From UMGS1387 sp045646465 (lineage in GTDB: Bacteria; Bacillota; Clostridia; Oscillospirales; CAG-382), in contig JAZRKT010000085.1 of NCBI GenBank assembly GCA_045646465.1, forward strand, positions 1-31,092: DNA of 31,092 bases, read 5' to 3'. Within the stretch, counting starts at the first letter, position 1. Each line of letters opens with the position of its first letter. A model generated the notes under the pieces. That model saw nothing but the letters and a program-made list of their open reading frames with translations. It was not told where the DNA came from and searched no databases. The position numbers and the translations under genes were made by a program. Below are positions 1-8,312 of the stretch, piece after piece.

Positions 1-81
1 TTATATTTATACTAAGATAGTATACTACATTTTCGTGAGATTTGCAAGGGGTTTTAGACATTAGAAAAAAATTAAAAACAT

Positions 82-115
82 CTGCCGTCCCGTGACACAT
101 TTCAAAGGACGGCAG
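82..115 (-). terminator. Terminator after the PstS-like gene
   Basis: A 9-bp stem (CTGCCGTCC at 82-90 with GGACGGCAG at 107-115) lies just past the stop codon of the leftmost lipoprotein gene. Reading leftward it is followed by a T-rich stretch (complement of the A-runs at 62-80), which fits a Rho-independent terminator. The remaining bases 1-81 show no gene. Confidence 0.8.
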
Positions 116-126
116 TTATTACTTAT

Positions 127-1026
127 TTAAGGCTTTACAACATAGTTTTCACGTCTTGCAAGCTCTTTTCCCTGTTCGGAAATTATCCAGTTATAAAGTA
201 TTCTTTCGGGAGAGTCCTCAGCTGCATCCTTACGGATAACAACATAAAAGTCATTTACAAAGGGATATTCGCCGCTTGCTATTGCATCATTTGTTGGCTG
301 TACGCCGTCAACCGCAAGAAGCTTACTTGTGTTCAGCTTATCGCCTTCCATATTTGTCAGGTAATAGTAAACGGTATAGCCCAGTGCATCCTTGCTGTTA
401 TCGTAATCTGCAACAGCTTCAAGAAGACCTATCATTGAGCCAATCTTTATATCGCTCGGTGCGTCCATAAGCTCATCACCCAAGTTTACAAGCTTATCGA
501 AAAGTGTCTGGCTTCCGCTGTCTTTATTTCTCTGGTAAGGGATAATGGGGTGATCTTCTCCGCCTACCTCGCTCCAATTTGTGATATTGCCCTTATATAT
601 TTCCTTAATCTGCTGTGTTGTAAGGTTTTCAACGCCGTTTTCAAGACTGCAGATAAACACAAGTGCATCAGCACCTATGGCGGTATATTCAAGCTCCACG
701 CCTTTTTCTTCGCAATATGCCTTTGCATCGTCGCCCATTTCATATGCCAAAAGTATATCAAATGTACCGTCAACAAGTGCTTCATAGTTATCTGTGGTTG
801 AGCCTTCAAAGGTTATCATTTCGGAGGCGGTTTCCCTGTCAATGCCGAGCACCGTTGCCGTTACCGCTTCGCCAAGAGGCAGATTTGCAAGGCTTCCTCC
901 CATTTTGGGGTAATTTTCTGCCGTAAATTCAAAGGGCTTTTCGCCGTTATCCTTTGCAATGCAGGAAGCAAGACAAAGAGAAAGCATAAGTGCAAGTACA
1001 AGTAAAAGTGAGAATAATTTTTTCAT
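127..1026 (-). CDS. PstS-like substrate-binding lipoprotein
   Basis: The 299-residue protein starts with a signal peptide ending in the lipobox LASC (Cys about residue 22), so it should be a lipoprotein on the outer face of the membrane. The mature part resembles the PBP-like domain of phosphate-binding PstS proteins: it has the stretch QIKEIYKGNITNWSEVGGED and downstream SGSQTLFD, which in the family contact the bound anion. The start has a good site (AAAGGA, 9 bases before ATG). It lies 20 bases after the WG-repeat-like lipoprotein gene and is followed by a terminator, so the two form an operon. No pstC, pstA, pstB or phoU gene is nearby, so the ligand and the transport role are unproven. 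The fold call is solid; phosphate specificity is not. Confidence 0.8.
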   Translation of the reverse strand: MKKLFSLLLVLALMLSLCLASCIAKDNGEKPFEFTAENYPKMGGSLANLPLGEAVTATVLGIDRETASEMITFEGSTTDNYEALVDGTFDILLAYEMGDDAKAYCEEKGVELEYTAIGADALVFICSLENGVENLTTQQIKEIYKGNITNWSEVGGEDHPIIPYQRNKDSGSQTLFDKLVNLGDELMDAPSDIKIGSMIGLLEAVADYDNSKDALGYTVYYYLTNMEGDKLNTSKLLAVDGVQPTNDAIASGEYPFVNDFYVVIRKDAAEDSPERILYNWIISEQGKELARRENYVVKP

Positions 1027-1046
1027 AGCTGATTTCCTTTCCCGAA

Positions 1047-2708
1047 TTATTCGTTTATTGTTATGAGTATCACTTTAAGATTTTCATCGTAAAGGGTACA
1101 TTTATTGGCTGTGGAAACGAGGTAATAATACTTTTCTCCGATATAGTATGACATAATATTCAAGCAGTCCTCGAAAAGCATTTTGCCCTTTACGGTATCG
1201 TACATATAATGCTTTGAGGAGTCGCCGAACATTTCTGTTGCATCATAGATAGTTATTATTATATACCTGTCATTTTTCCCTGCAAAGGTGCAGTTACCTG
1301 AGCCGTTAAAGCTCAATATTTCCTTCTTTTCTTTTGCGTCGTAAATATGGGTTTTTGAGGTATCGGTGATAGTGTTTTCCTGCGTCAGCTCGTTCCAATT
1401 ATAGTCAACATTTCCCGAAGAATAGCATATAAATCTTCCATCTCCGCTGACAGAGTTAAGGTATTCAATGCTGTCAAGCACAGCTACCGTATTCCCGTCA
1501 TAATCGAAAATCACGCCGCTTGCGTCCTCTTCGTTTCGGTGCACAAGAAGGTTTGGTGTGGGAGAGTATCTGTTTGCTTCAACGCCAAACTCACTGCTTA
1601 CTATTCTGTTTCCTTCGGCGTCAACAAAAACCTCGCCATCATCATAGTAGCTGCTGTAAATGTCGCCGTCGTCGGTTATATGCACAGAGCAGTAGCGTCC
1701 GGGAGATTTTATGGTACTCATAAGATTTGCATCAAGGTCATAAATATCGCTGACGTTTACACTTTCGTCACGGAACGCTCTGTAGCCCACGATATCGGAC
1801 TCATCAAAAATCTGCCCTATTGAGTCATAGCTTTCTTCATTAATATGAATTCCGTTTGTGTCAATAAAGTACCAGCCGTCACCGTATTCCTTGACTGTTG
1901 CTATTCCCTTACCCATAAAGCTGTTTGCACTTTCATAAGGTCCCAGCACAGTTTCGCCGTTTATATCTATAAACCTTGCTGAGTTCTGACCGTCTTTATA
2001 CTCTCTTACAAGAAGCATACCGCAAGAAGACTTCGCTTCTGCGCCTGAGCTGTCCTCTCCCTTTATCTCGCTTAAAAGAACACCGTCATAGTCATAAAGC
2101 CGCAGACAGTCAGGTGATGGGTAAAGTTCGTCATTATCCTCCGACACCCACATAACGGTAATCACACCGTTACCTGCAACACCTGCCCACGACCCACGCG
2201 ACAGTTCAAGTATCCACTTTCCGCTTTCGGGCAGAAAATAGGTTGTTTGTCCCAGATACACGTCATCGAGAATGGAATTTTCATTTTCTTCGGGCATTAC
2301 CGAATATGTATAGTATCCAAAGCCGTCGTCCGTTACCGTATGTCCGACATAGTTTATATTATCGTTGGCATCCATAACAATTTTGCCGTCAGGGGTACAA
2401 AATCCGAAGGCATTATATTTTGACGAAGCGGTATAGCTATACTCCTCCTGCTCCATTTTGGGTGTGTAGTATTCCTTTGTCGAGCCGATAAAGGGAATTA
2501 CTTTGCCATACTCATCGGACGGAATAAAATCGGTGGTATACTCGCTAAAAAATCTTGAATAATGCTCTTTCCCAGAAAACTGCCCGATTTCAGGCAGGTC
2601 TCCCTGTATCTTAAACACAGGCAGACTTTGCTGTTCAGGCAAGGCAGGAACATTACACGAGCTTAATAGAAGAACCCCCGCAAGCAGACAAAGTTTAAGT
2701 TTTTTCAT
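1047..2708 (-). CDS. WG-repeat-like secreted lipoprotein
   Basis: The product is about 553 residues. I place the start at the second ATG (2708): GGAGG sits 7 bases before it, whereas the ATG at 2714 is only one base from GGAGG. The N-terminus is a lipoprotein signal peptide with lipobox LLSSC. The body holds degenerate repeats of the form 'F(x)D(x)(D/N)G', such as FIDINGETVLGPYESANSF and WYFIDTNGIHINEESYDSIG, typical of WG-repeat (KWG) beta-propeller-like proteins of Clostridia. No catalytic motif is visible. It is the first gene of an operon with the PstS-like lipoprotein and has its own promoter at 2758-2786. A surface binding or sensing role is plausible, but the function is unknown. Confidence 0.65.
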   Translation of the reverse strand: MKKLKLCLLAGVLLLSSCNVPALPEQQSLPVFKIQGDLPEIGQFSGKEHYSRFFSEYTTDFIPSDEYGKVIPFIGSTKEYYTPKMEQEEYSYTASSKYNAFGFCTPDGKIVMDANDNINYVGHTVTDDGFGYYTYSVMPEENENSILDDVYLGQTTYFLPESGKWILELSRGSWAGVAGNGVITVMWVSEDNDELYPSPDCLRLYDYDGVLLSEIKGEDSSGAEAKSSCGMLLVREYKDGQNSARFIDINGETVLGPYESANSFMGKGIATVKEYGDGWYFIDTNGIHINEESYDSIGQIFDESDIVGYRAFRDESVNVSDIYDLDANLMSTIKSPGRYCSVHITDDGDIYSSYYDDGEVFVDAEGNRIVSSEFGVEANRYSPTPNLLVHRNEEDASGVIFDYDGNTVAVLDSIEYLNSVSGDGRFICYSSGNVDYNWNELTQENTITDTSKTHIYDAKEKKEILSFNGSGNCTFAGKNDRYIIITIYDATEMFGDSSKHYMYDTVKGKMLFEDCLNIMSYYIGEKYYYLVSTANKCTLYDENLKVILITINE

Positions 2709-2757
2709 AAACATACCTCCAAAAAGCGAAAAAGGAATTCAAGCTCTTATAAATAAA

Positions 2758-2786
2758 ATTATATCACATAATTGCTCAAGATGCAA
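2758..2786 (-). promoter_or_regulatory. Promoter of the lipoprotein operon
   Basis: On the minus strand a TTGCAT box (2781-2786) stands 17 bases from a perfect TATAAT box (2758-2763), about 50 bases upstream of the WG-repeat-like gene start. Confidence 0.65.
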
Positions 2787-3010
2787 CTATCAGTTACTAT
2801 AAGCCAGTATTGTAAGAAATTTGCTTCTTTTTTCCAAACAAAAATAATCACATTGATACCTGCTCTGAATTTTGATTACGATGAATGGCGCTTCAACGAA
2901 ACAGTTGTCAAAATAGCCCGTAAAAAATACTATTGTTGCTTTTAAGTTCGTCGGTAACTACACCTTGGCGGACTTTCACCACAGAGCATTGATATGCCCG
3001 CCATACCAAA
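2787..3010. other. Gap with a stem-loop motif, no clear gene
   Basis: Between the lipoprotein operon promoter and the dnaJ terminator no convincing gene is present. The segment 2953-3007 can fold: GGTA (2953-2956) pairs with TACC (3004-3007), and TGGCGG (2966-2971) pairs with CCGCCA (2998-3003). The plus strand can be read as short peptide stretches (NFDYDEWRFNETV around 2870-2910, NYTLADFHHRALICPPYQ around 2957-3010), in different frames and without a start site, so these may be decayed coding remnants. Confidence 0.35.
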
Positions 3011-3042
3011 AATCCCCGAAAGGTTTTATCCAATCGGGGATT
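3011..3042 (-). terminator. Terminator of the heat-shock operon
   Basis: AATCCCCGA (3011-3019) pairs with TCGGGGATT (3034-3042). Reading leftward after dnaJ, the stem is followed by a T-run (complement of AAAAA before 3013). It closes the hrcA-grpE-dnaK-dnaJ transcript. Confidence 0.85.
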
Positions 3043-3050
3043 GATTATTA

Positions 3051-4205
3051 TCAGTCAAACAGTTCCTTGATTTTATCGAGGAAATTCTTTTTCTGCACGT
3101 TATTCTTTTCTCCGCAGGAATCTGCAAAGGCTTTAAGCAATTCCTTCTGCTTGGAGTTAAGATTTTTTGGTACCTCAACGACTACACGGAAAACAAGGTT
3201 TCCTCTGCGTGCTCCATGAATTTCGGTAATACCCTTATTCTTAAGAGTGAAAATTGTACCCGACTGCGTTCCTTCGGGAATGTCGTACTTGACATCACCT
3301 TCAAGTGTGGGAACATCAATTGTTGCACCAAGGGTTGCCTCAGAGAAGGTAATTGGCACATCGCAATAAATATTTCTGCCCTCACGCTGGAAAATTGAGT
3401 GATTCTTTACGGAAATTTCCACAAGCACATCACCGCTTTGTCCGCCGTTTCTACCTGCATCGCCCTGTCCCGTAAGTACAACCGTCTGTCCGTCATCCAC
3501 ACCTGCGGGAATTGTTACTGTCAGCTTCTTCTGCTTACGTATAAAGCCGTTACCGTTACAGTTCTGACAGGGTGTTTTTACTACCTTACCCTTACCGCCG
3601 CATTTATCGCAGGCGTGCTGTGACTGAAATACGCCGAAGGGTGTTCTCTGCTGTGTTCTTACAGAGCCCGTTCCGTTACAATTAGAACAGGTTTCGGGGC
3701 TTGTGCCCTTAGCAGCACCGCTTCCGTTACAGTCCTCGCACTTTTCTATTCTTGTAAAGCTTATGTCCTTTTTACAGCCGAATGCTGCTTCCTCAAATGT
3801 GATTTTTACGGACGCATCTCTGTCGCTTCCCCTTTGGGGTGCATTGGCTCTTCTTGAGGACGAGCCGCCCATTCCGCCTCCGAAAAAGCTTCCAAAAATA
3901 TCGCCGAGGTCCACATCACCAAAGCCGCCAAAGCCTCCTCCGAAGCCGCCGCCCTGACCTGCTCCGTATGACGGGTCAACGCCTGCATGACCGAAGCGGT
4001 CATACTTTGACTTCTTATCGGCATCGGAAAGAACGCCGTAGGCTTCATTTATTTCCTTGAATTTCTTCTCGGCTTCTTTATCACCGGGATGAAGGTCAGG
4101 GTGGTACTGCTTTGCCATTTTTCTGAACGCTTTTTTAATTTCTTCATCGCTTGCGCCCTTACTCAGACCTAGCACCTCATAATAGTCTCTTTTTTCTTCT
4201 GCCAT
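3051..4205 (-). CDS. dnaJ: Chaperone DnaJ (Hsp40)
   Basis: DnaJ delivers unfolded proteins to DnaK in the cytoplasm and stimulates its ATPase. The 384-residue product has the full type I layout: a J domain at about 1-70 with the HPD motif (YHPDLHPGD), a Gly/Phe-rich linker at about 75-115 (GGGFGGGFGGFGDVD), and a zinc-binding region with four CxxCxGxG repeats (CEDCNGSG, CSNCNGTG, CDKCGGKG, CQNCNGNG). The substrate-binding C-terminal domains follow. Length is normal for the family. The start has AAGGAT upstream. It is the last gene of the operon, 66 bases after dnaK, and should be under HrcA/CIRCE control. Confidence 0.97.
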   Translation of the reverse strand: MAEEKRDYYEVLGLSKGASDEEIKKAFRKMAKQYHPDLHPGDKEAEKKFKEINEAYGVLSDADKKSKYDRFGHAGVDPSYGAGQGGGFGGGFGGFGDVDLGDIFGSFFGGGMGGSSSRRANAPQRGSDRDASVKITFEEAAFGCKKDISFTRIEKCEDCNGSGAAKGTSPETCSNCNGTGSVRTQQRTPFGVFQSQHACDKCGGKGKVVKTPCQNCNGNGFIRKQKKLTVTIPAGVDDGQTVVLTGQGDAGRNGGQSGDVLVEISVKNHSIFQREGRNIYCDVPITFSEATLGATIDVPTLEGDVKYDIPEGTQSGTIFTLKNKGITEIHGARRGNLVFRVVVEVPKNLNSKQKELLKAFADSCGEKNNVQKKNFLDKIKELFD

Positions 4206-4271
4206 AATCTATCCTTGCCGCAGTACAGCCAAGACCGTGAAAATAGTCTCGGCTGTTTTTCTGCAAATTAC

Positions 4272-6095
4272 TTATTTATTGTCGGCGTCTTCAAAATCTG
4301 CATTAACGCTTCCGTCGGGATTTACTCCGCCCTGTGCGCCTGCTTCGCCCTGTGCCGCCTGTGCCTGCTGATAAAGCTTTTCGCTTATAGCGTAGAATGC
4401 CTTTGACAGCTCTTCCATACCGTTCTTAAGCTCTTCAACTGAAGCATTGCTTTCAAGAAGCTTCTTAAGTGCATCTCTCTTTTCAAGGATGGGAGCCTTT
4501 TCGTCCTCGGATACCTTATCGCCAAGCTCTTCAAGGCTCTTTTCGGTCTGGAATATCATACTCTCAGCCTGATTCTTTGTATCAACGGCTTCCTTCTGAG
4601 CCTTATCCTCAGCTGCAAACTTCTCAGCTTCCTTAACAGCCTTATCGATATCTTCCTTACTCATATTTGTGGAAGACGTGATTGTGATATGCTGTTCCTT
4701 ACCTGTACCCATATCCTTTGCCGTTACATTAACAATACCGTTTGCATCAATATCAAAGGTAACTTCAATCTGAGGAACTCCTCTGGGTGCTGCTGGAATA
4801 CCGTCAAGAATAAATCTTCCAAGAGTTGTATTGCCTGCCGCCATTTCACGCTCACCCTGAAGAACGTGGATTTCAACGCTGGGCTGATTATCTGCCGCTG
4901 TTGAGAACACTTGGCTCTTCTTTACGGGGATTGTTGTATTTCTTTCAATCATCTTTGTGCAAACGCCGCCCAGAGTTTCAATACCCAGTGACAGAGGTGT
5001 TACGTCAAGAAGAAGCACGCCCTTTACGTCATTAGAAAGTACACCGCCCTGAATTGCAGCACCGATAGCAACACATTCATCGGGATTGATGCCCTTGAAG
5101 GGTTCCTTACCGGTAAAGCTCTTAACCGCTTCCTGAACTGCGGGAATTCTCGAAGAACCGCCGACAAGAAGCACCTTATCAATCTGAGATGCAGAAAGTC
5201 CGCTATCGGAAAGCACCTGCTTTGTGGGTCCCATAGTCTTTTCAACAAGGTCTGCGGTAAGCTCATCAAACTTTGCTCTTGAAAGAGTCATATCAAAGTG
5301 CTTGGGGCCTGTTGCATCGGCTGTAATAAAGGGAAGGTTGATGTTTGTGCTTGTCATACCGGAAAGCTCAATCTTTGCCTTTTCTGCGGCTTCTCTCAGT
5401 CTCTGAAGAGCCATCTTATCGTTTCGAAGATCTATTCCGTCTGTCTTCTTGAACTCATCAGCCATATAGTTCATAACTCTTTCGTCAAAGTCATCGCCAC
5501 CCAGCTTATTATTACCTGCTGTTGCAAGAACTTCTATTACACCGTCTTCAATATCAAGAAGTGAAACGTCAAATGTACCTCCGCCAAGGTCGAATACAAG
5601 AATCTTCTGTGCCTGTTCCTTATCCACGCCATAAGCAAGCGCCGCAGCTGTAGGCTCGTTGATAATTCTCTTTACGTCAAGACCTGCAATTTTACCTGCA
5701 TCCTTTGTAGCCTGACGCTGTGCATCGGAAAAGTATGCGGGAACGGTGATAACGGCTTCTGTTACAGTCTGACCAAGATACGCCTCGGCATCAGCCTTAA
5801 GCTTCTGAAGAATCATTGCCGAAATTTCCTGAGGTGTATAGTTCTTTTCGTCTATAGCAACCTTCTTATCGTTACCCATATCTCTCTTAATTGAGATAAT
5901 AGTTCTATCGGGGTTTGTGATAGCCTGTCTCTTTGCTACCTGACCTACCATTCTTTCGCCTGTCTTTGAAAATGCAACAACGGAAGGAGTTGTTCTTGCA
6001 CCTTCGGCATTTGCGATAACAACGGGCTCGCCGCCTTCATATACCGCAACACAAGAGTTTGTTGTACCAAGGTCAATACCTATAATTTTTCCCAT
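4272..6095 (-). CDS. dnaK: Chaperone DnaK (Hsp70)
   Basis: DnaK is the ATP-driven Hsp70 chaperone of the cytoplasm. The 607-residue protein opens with the nucleotide-binding signature IGIDLGTTNSCVAVYEGGEP, contains the phosphate-binding motif DLGGGTFDVSLL and the VLLVGGSSRIPAV motif, then the linker VLLLDVTPLSLGIETLGG and the peptide-binding domain. The C-terminal lid ends in a Gln/Ala/Gly-rich tail and a short acidic end (FEDADNK), as in other Firmicutes. RBS GGAGG lies before the ATG. It sits between grpE and dnaJ in the usual Firmicutes order and shares the CIRCE-controlled promoter. Confidence 0.98.
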   Translation of the reverse strand: MGKIIGIDLGTTNSCVAVYEGGEPVVIANAEGARTTPSVVAFSKTGERMVGQVAKRQAITNPDRTIISIKRDMGNDKKVAIDEKNYTPQEISAMILQKLKADAEAYLGQTVTEAVITVPAYFSDAQRQATKDAGKIAGLDVKRIINEPTAAALAYGVDKEQAQKILVFDLGGGTFDVSLLDIEDGVIEVLATAGNNKLGGDDFDERVMNYMADEFKKTDGIDLRNDKMALQRLREAAEKAKIELSGMTSTNINLPFITADATGPKHFDMTLSRAKFDELTADLVEKTMGPTKQVLSDSGLSASQIDKVLLVGGSSRIPAVQEAVKSFTGKEPFKGINPDECVAIGAAIQGGVLSNDVKGVLLLDVTPLSLGIETLGGVCTKMIERNTTIPVKKSQVFSTAADNQPSVEIHVLQGEREMAAGNTTLGRFILDGIPAAPRGVPQIEVTFDIDANGIVNVTAKDMGTGKEQHITITSSTNMSKEDIDKAVKEAEKFAAEDKAQKEAVDTKNQAESMIFQTEKSLEELGDKVSEDEKAPILEKRDALKKLLESNASVEELKNGMEELSKAFYAISEKLYQQAQAAQGEAGAQGGVNPDGSVNADFEDADNK

Positions 6096-6138
6096 AATAA
6101 TTTGTCCTCCAAAAATAATTTTCTAAAATAAAATGAAA

Positions 6139-6741
6139 TTAGTTCATTACTTTAACCATTGAATGTCTTATAACCTTATCTCCGATTTTATAGCCCTTTA
6201 AGAACACATCGGAAATTGTATTTTCTTCATATTCGTCATTATCCTCATGCATAACGGCGTTATGAAGCTCGGGGTTGAATTTTTCGCCTTTTGCCGCAAT
6301 TTCCTCAACACCCATTTTGCCAAAGGTTTCCCAAGCCTGCTCAAGAATTTTATTTACCCCGTCAACAACGCTCTTGGCATCAGCCTGTGAAACATCCACC
6401 GCCGAGGCTCTTTCAAGATTGTCAAGTACCGAAAGAAGCTGTTCTACGCACTCTGCCCTGGTATCGGCATAAATTGCATCCTTTTCCTTTTGTGCACGCT
6501 TTCTGAAATTATCGTATTCAGCAAGCATTCTGAGGTATTTATCCTCATTTTCCTTAAGCTTTTCTTCAAGCTCTGATATTTTCTTATCCTTTTCTTCAAG
6601 TGTTTTTTCAAGCACCTTTTCTTTTCGTCCGCCGCATTTTTTATCGGACTTTTTATCACAGCACTTTTCTTCTTTATTTTCCTTACCGCAAGTGCTCTCT
6701 TCTTTTTCTTTCTCAAGAATTTCTTCCTTGTTTTCTGCCAT
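6139..6741 (-). CDS. grpE: Nucleotide exchange factor GrpE
   Basis: GrpE releases ADP from DnaK. The 200-residue product has a long charged coiled coil (about 38-90), the conserved stretch LAEYDNFRKRAQKEKDAIY, and a C-terminal beta domain ending KVIRHSMVKVMN. Length is usual for the family. The unusual part is the N-terminal tail: residues 1-40 are almost only Glu, Lys and Asp but carry four cysteines (C18, C27, C28, C36). This region is normally disordered and poor in cysteine. The RBS AAAGGA precedes the ATG; the gene is 27 bases after hrcA and 43 bases before dnaK. Confidence 0.96.
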   Translation of the reverse strand: MAENKEEILEKEKEESTCGKENKEEKCCDKKSDKKCGGRKEKVLEKTLEEKDKKISELEEKLKENEDKYLRMLAEYDNFRKRAQKEKDAIYADTRAECVEQLLSVLDNLERASAVDVSQADAKSVVDGVNKILEQAWETFGKMGVEEIAAKGEKFNPELHNAVMHEDNDEYEENTISDVFLKGYKIGDKVIRHSMVKVMN

Positions 6742-6768
6742 TTTACACTGTCCTTTCCCTGATATTTA

Positions 6769-7836
6769 TCAATCGCCGTTTCCCTCTGCCAGGGTAAGCC
6801 GATTTGTATCAATTGCATCGGCAAGCCCTCGCAATGCCGACATTACCTTTTTATAGTCCATTCGCTTAGGTCCCAGAATCCCAAGCACCGCATTATGTCC
6901 GTTACCAACAGGCAAACTGCAGAAAACCATACTTGTATCGCTGAGCTCCTCAACGGTGTTTTCATCACCGATATATACCTTTAAATTCTTACCACTATCT
7001 GACGTTTCTTCATTGGCACCCGGTTCAAGGAACTGCTTGATTTTTCCCTGCTCCTTTTCAACAAGGGACAGTATATTCTTAACCTTTTTTACATCGGTAA
7101 ATTCAGGGTAAGACAAAAGATTTGTAATACCGTCGATTTTGACGTTTTCATCCTTTGATTCACACACCGCCCTGTATGCCGTCTTGACAACCTCTGTCAC
7201 AAGGGGTGCATAAGTGCCAACCTCTTTCTCAACCTTCATTATGGCAGTAAGAGAAACATCGTCAAGGCTTACGTCGCAAAGGTGGCGGTTAAGTGCTGAT
7301 TTTATGCATTCAACGCCGTCCTTGTTTATTTCGAAGGGTGTTCGAAGATGCTCGGTTTTTATTGAATTATCAGGCAATACCATAACAAGCACAAAGCTTT
7401 TTTCATCAATCAGCAAAGCATCGTAGCGTTTGACAACGTGCTTTTTACTGCCAGTCATCAGCGCCATTGTTGCACAGTTGGTTATCTGGGAAATGACTTT
7501 TGTTGCCTTTTCCACAAGTTTATCGGTTTCGTCCATCTTGAAACGGGTCAATTCATTGAGTAGATTCAATTCCTCAACGTTAAGCCGGTAGCTTTCCATA
7601 AGCTGTTCAACATATATTCTATACGCCGCATTGGAAGGTATTCTTCCTGCCGAGGTATGAGGCTTATCAAGATACCCCATTTCCTCAAGCTCGCTCATTT
7701 CATTTCTGATGGTTGCAGGCGAAAGAGAAATTTTTCCGTACTCAACAAGATGCTTTGAGCCCACAGGCTCACCTTTATTGATATACTCATCAACGATGGA
7801 TTTTAGTATCTGCATTTTTCTTTCATTTAAATCCAT
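6769..7836 (-). CDS. hrcA: Heat-shock repressor HrcA
   Basis: HrcA binds the CIRCE operator and represses class I heat-shock genes until chaperones are drawn away by unfolded proteins. The 355-residue protein has the N-terminal winged-helix domain (LNERKMQILKSIVDEYINKG, then GSKHLVEYGKISLSPATIRN) and the typical HrcA core with the late motif VLGILGPKRMDYKKVMSALR. RBS AAAGGAG lies 8 bases before ATG. It is the first gene of the operon, with a perfect CIRCE 28 bases upstream, so it represses its own operon. Confidence 0.97.
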   Translation of the reverse strand: MDLNERKMQILKSIVDEYINKGEPVGSKHLVEYGKISLSPATIRNEMSELEEMGYLDKPHTSAGRIPSNAAYRIYVEQLMESYRLNVEELNLLNELTRFKMDETDKLVEKATKVISQITNCATMALMTGSKKHVVKRYDALLIDEKSFVLVMVLPDNSIKTEHLRTPFEINKDGVECIKSALNRHLCDVSLDDVSLTAIMKVEKEVGTYAPLVTEVVKTAYRAVCESKDENVKIDGITNLLSYPEFTDVKKVKNILSLVEKEQGKIKQFLEPGANEETSDSGKNLKVYIGDENTVEELSDTSMVFCSLPVGNGHNAVLGILGPKRMDYKKVMSALRGLADAIDTNRLTLAEGNGD

Positions 7837-7864
7837 CTTTATTTCTCCTTTCTGCGTCTCGCTT

Positions 7865-7891
7865 TTAGCACTCGATTAGTTTGAGTGCTAA
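7865..7891 (-). promoter_or_regulatory. CIRCE operator (HrcA binding site)
   Basis: The sequence TTAGCACTC (7865-7873), 9 bases, then GAGTGCTAA (7883-7891) is a perfect match to the CIRCE inverted repeat. It lies between hrcA and a likely -10 box (TAAAAT on the minus strand, 7901-7906). A possible -35 (TTGAAG, 7926-7931) is 19 bases from it and overlaps the end of the citrate synthase fragment, so the promoter itself is less certain than the operator. Confidence 0.96.
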
Positions 7892-7927
7892 CACGGTTAT
7901 ATTTTACCACTTTATCAAGTTTTTTCT

Positions 7928-8167
7928 TCAACAAAAAGGTGCTTTTGTGTAAACAATATATGAATTGGTGGTTCTTTCATTTCTTTCCTTTTCTTTGATG
8001 TTGGAAATTTCCGTAAGTCCAGTCACAACGCCGTTACCGTCAAGATCGCGTAAACCTCTGTACACGTTATGTTCAAGGTACATTTCGGGTATTATATGAT
8101 TATTCTCACAGGATACTTGTGATAGTTTTTGTATATACGGTGTAATTTCAAGGTTTAATTTTCCCAT
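7928..8167 (-). pseudogene. 5' fragment of a citrate synthase gene
   Basis: This 79-codon frame has its own start and a good RBS (AGGAG, 8 bases before ATG). Residues 1-57 match the N-terminal arm of clostridial citrate synthases: a 'TPYIQKLSQVSCENNHIIPE' segment followed by VYRGLRDLDGNGVVTGLTEI, which corresponds to the family pattern 'kRGLRDxdGkGVLxGLTxIS'. After about residue 57 the match ends in an unrelated tail (NERTTNSYIVYTKAPFC) and a stop. The full enzyme is over 400 residues, so all active-site residues are missing. I infer a deletion that joined the gene start to the region upstream of the hrcA promoter. A short expressed peptide cannot be excluded. Confidence 0.65.
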
Positions 8168-8248
8168 TATTTTTCTCCTATAGTTAGTACTGACAGCAAC
8201 TATCAGCCGTCGGATGTCAATACACGGAAAACAAAGCTTATATACGAC

Positions 8249-8293
8249 AAAAGGCTGACGTTTTGGGTTTTAATTTCCCTGCGTCAGCCTTTT
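8249..8293 (-). terminator. Terminator after pyk
   Basis: A 12-bp perfect stem (AAAAGGCTGACG at 8249-8260, CGTCAGCCTTTT at 8282-8293) lies about 20 bases past the pyruvate kinase stop codon. The flanking A/T runs allow termination in the leftward direction. Confidence 0.85.
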
Positions 8294-8312
8294 AAATTTA
8301 TCTGTTTAAGCT

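Noticed and set aside
2781..2945. A 54-codon plus-strand frame starting ATG CAA
   Set aside because: Its start codon is the -35 box (minus strand) of the lipoprotein operon promoter, there is no RBS, and no family match is visible.
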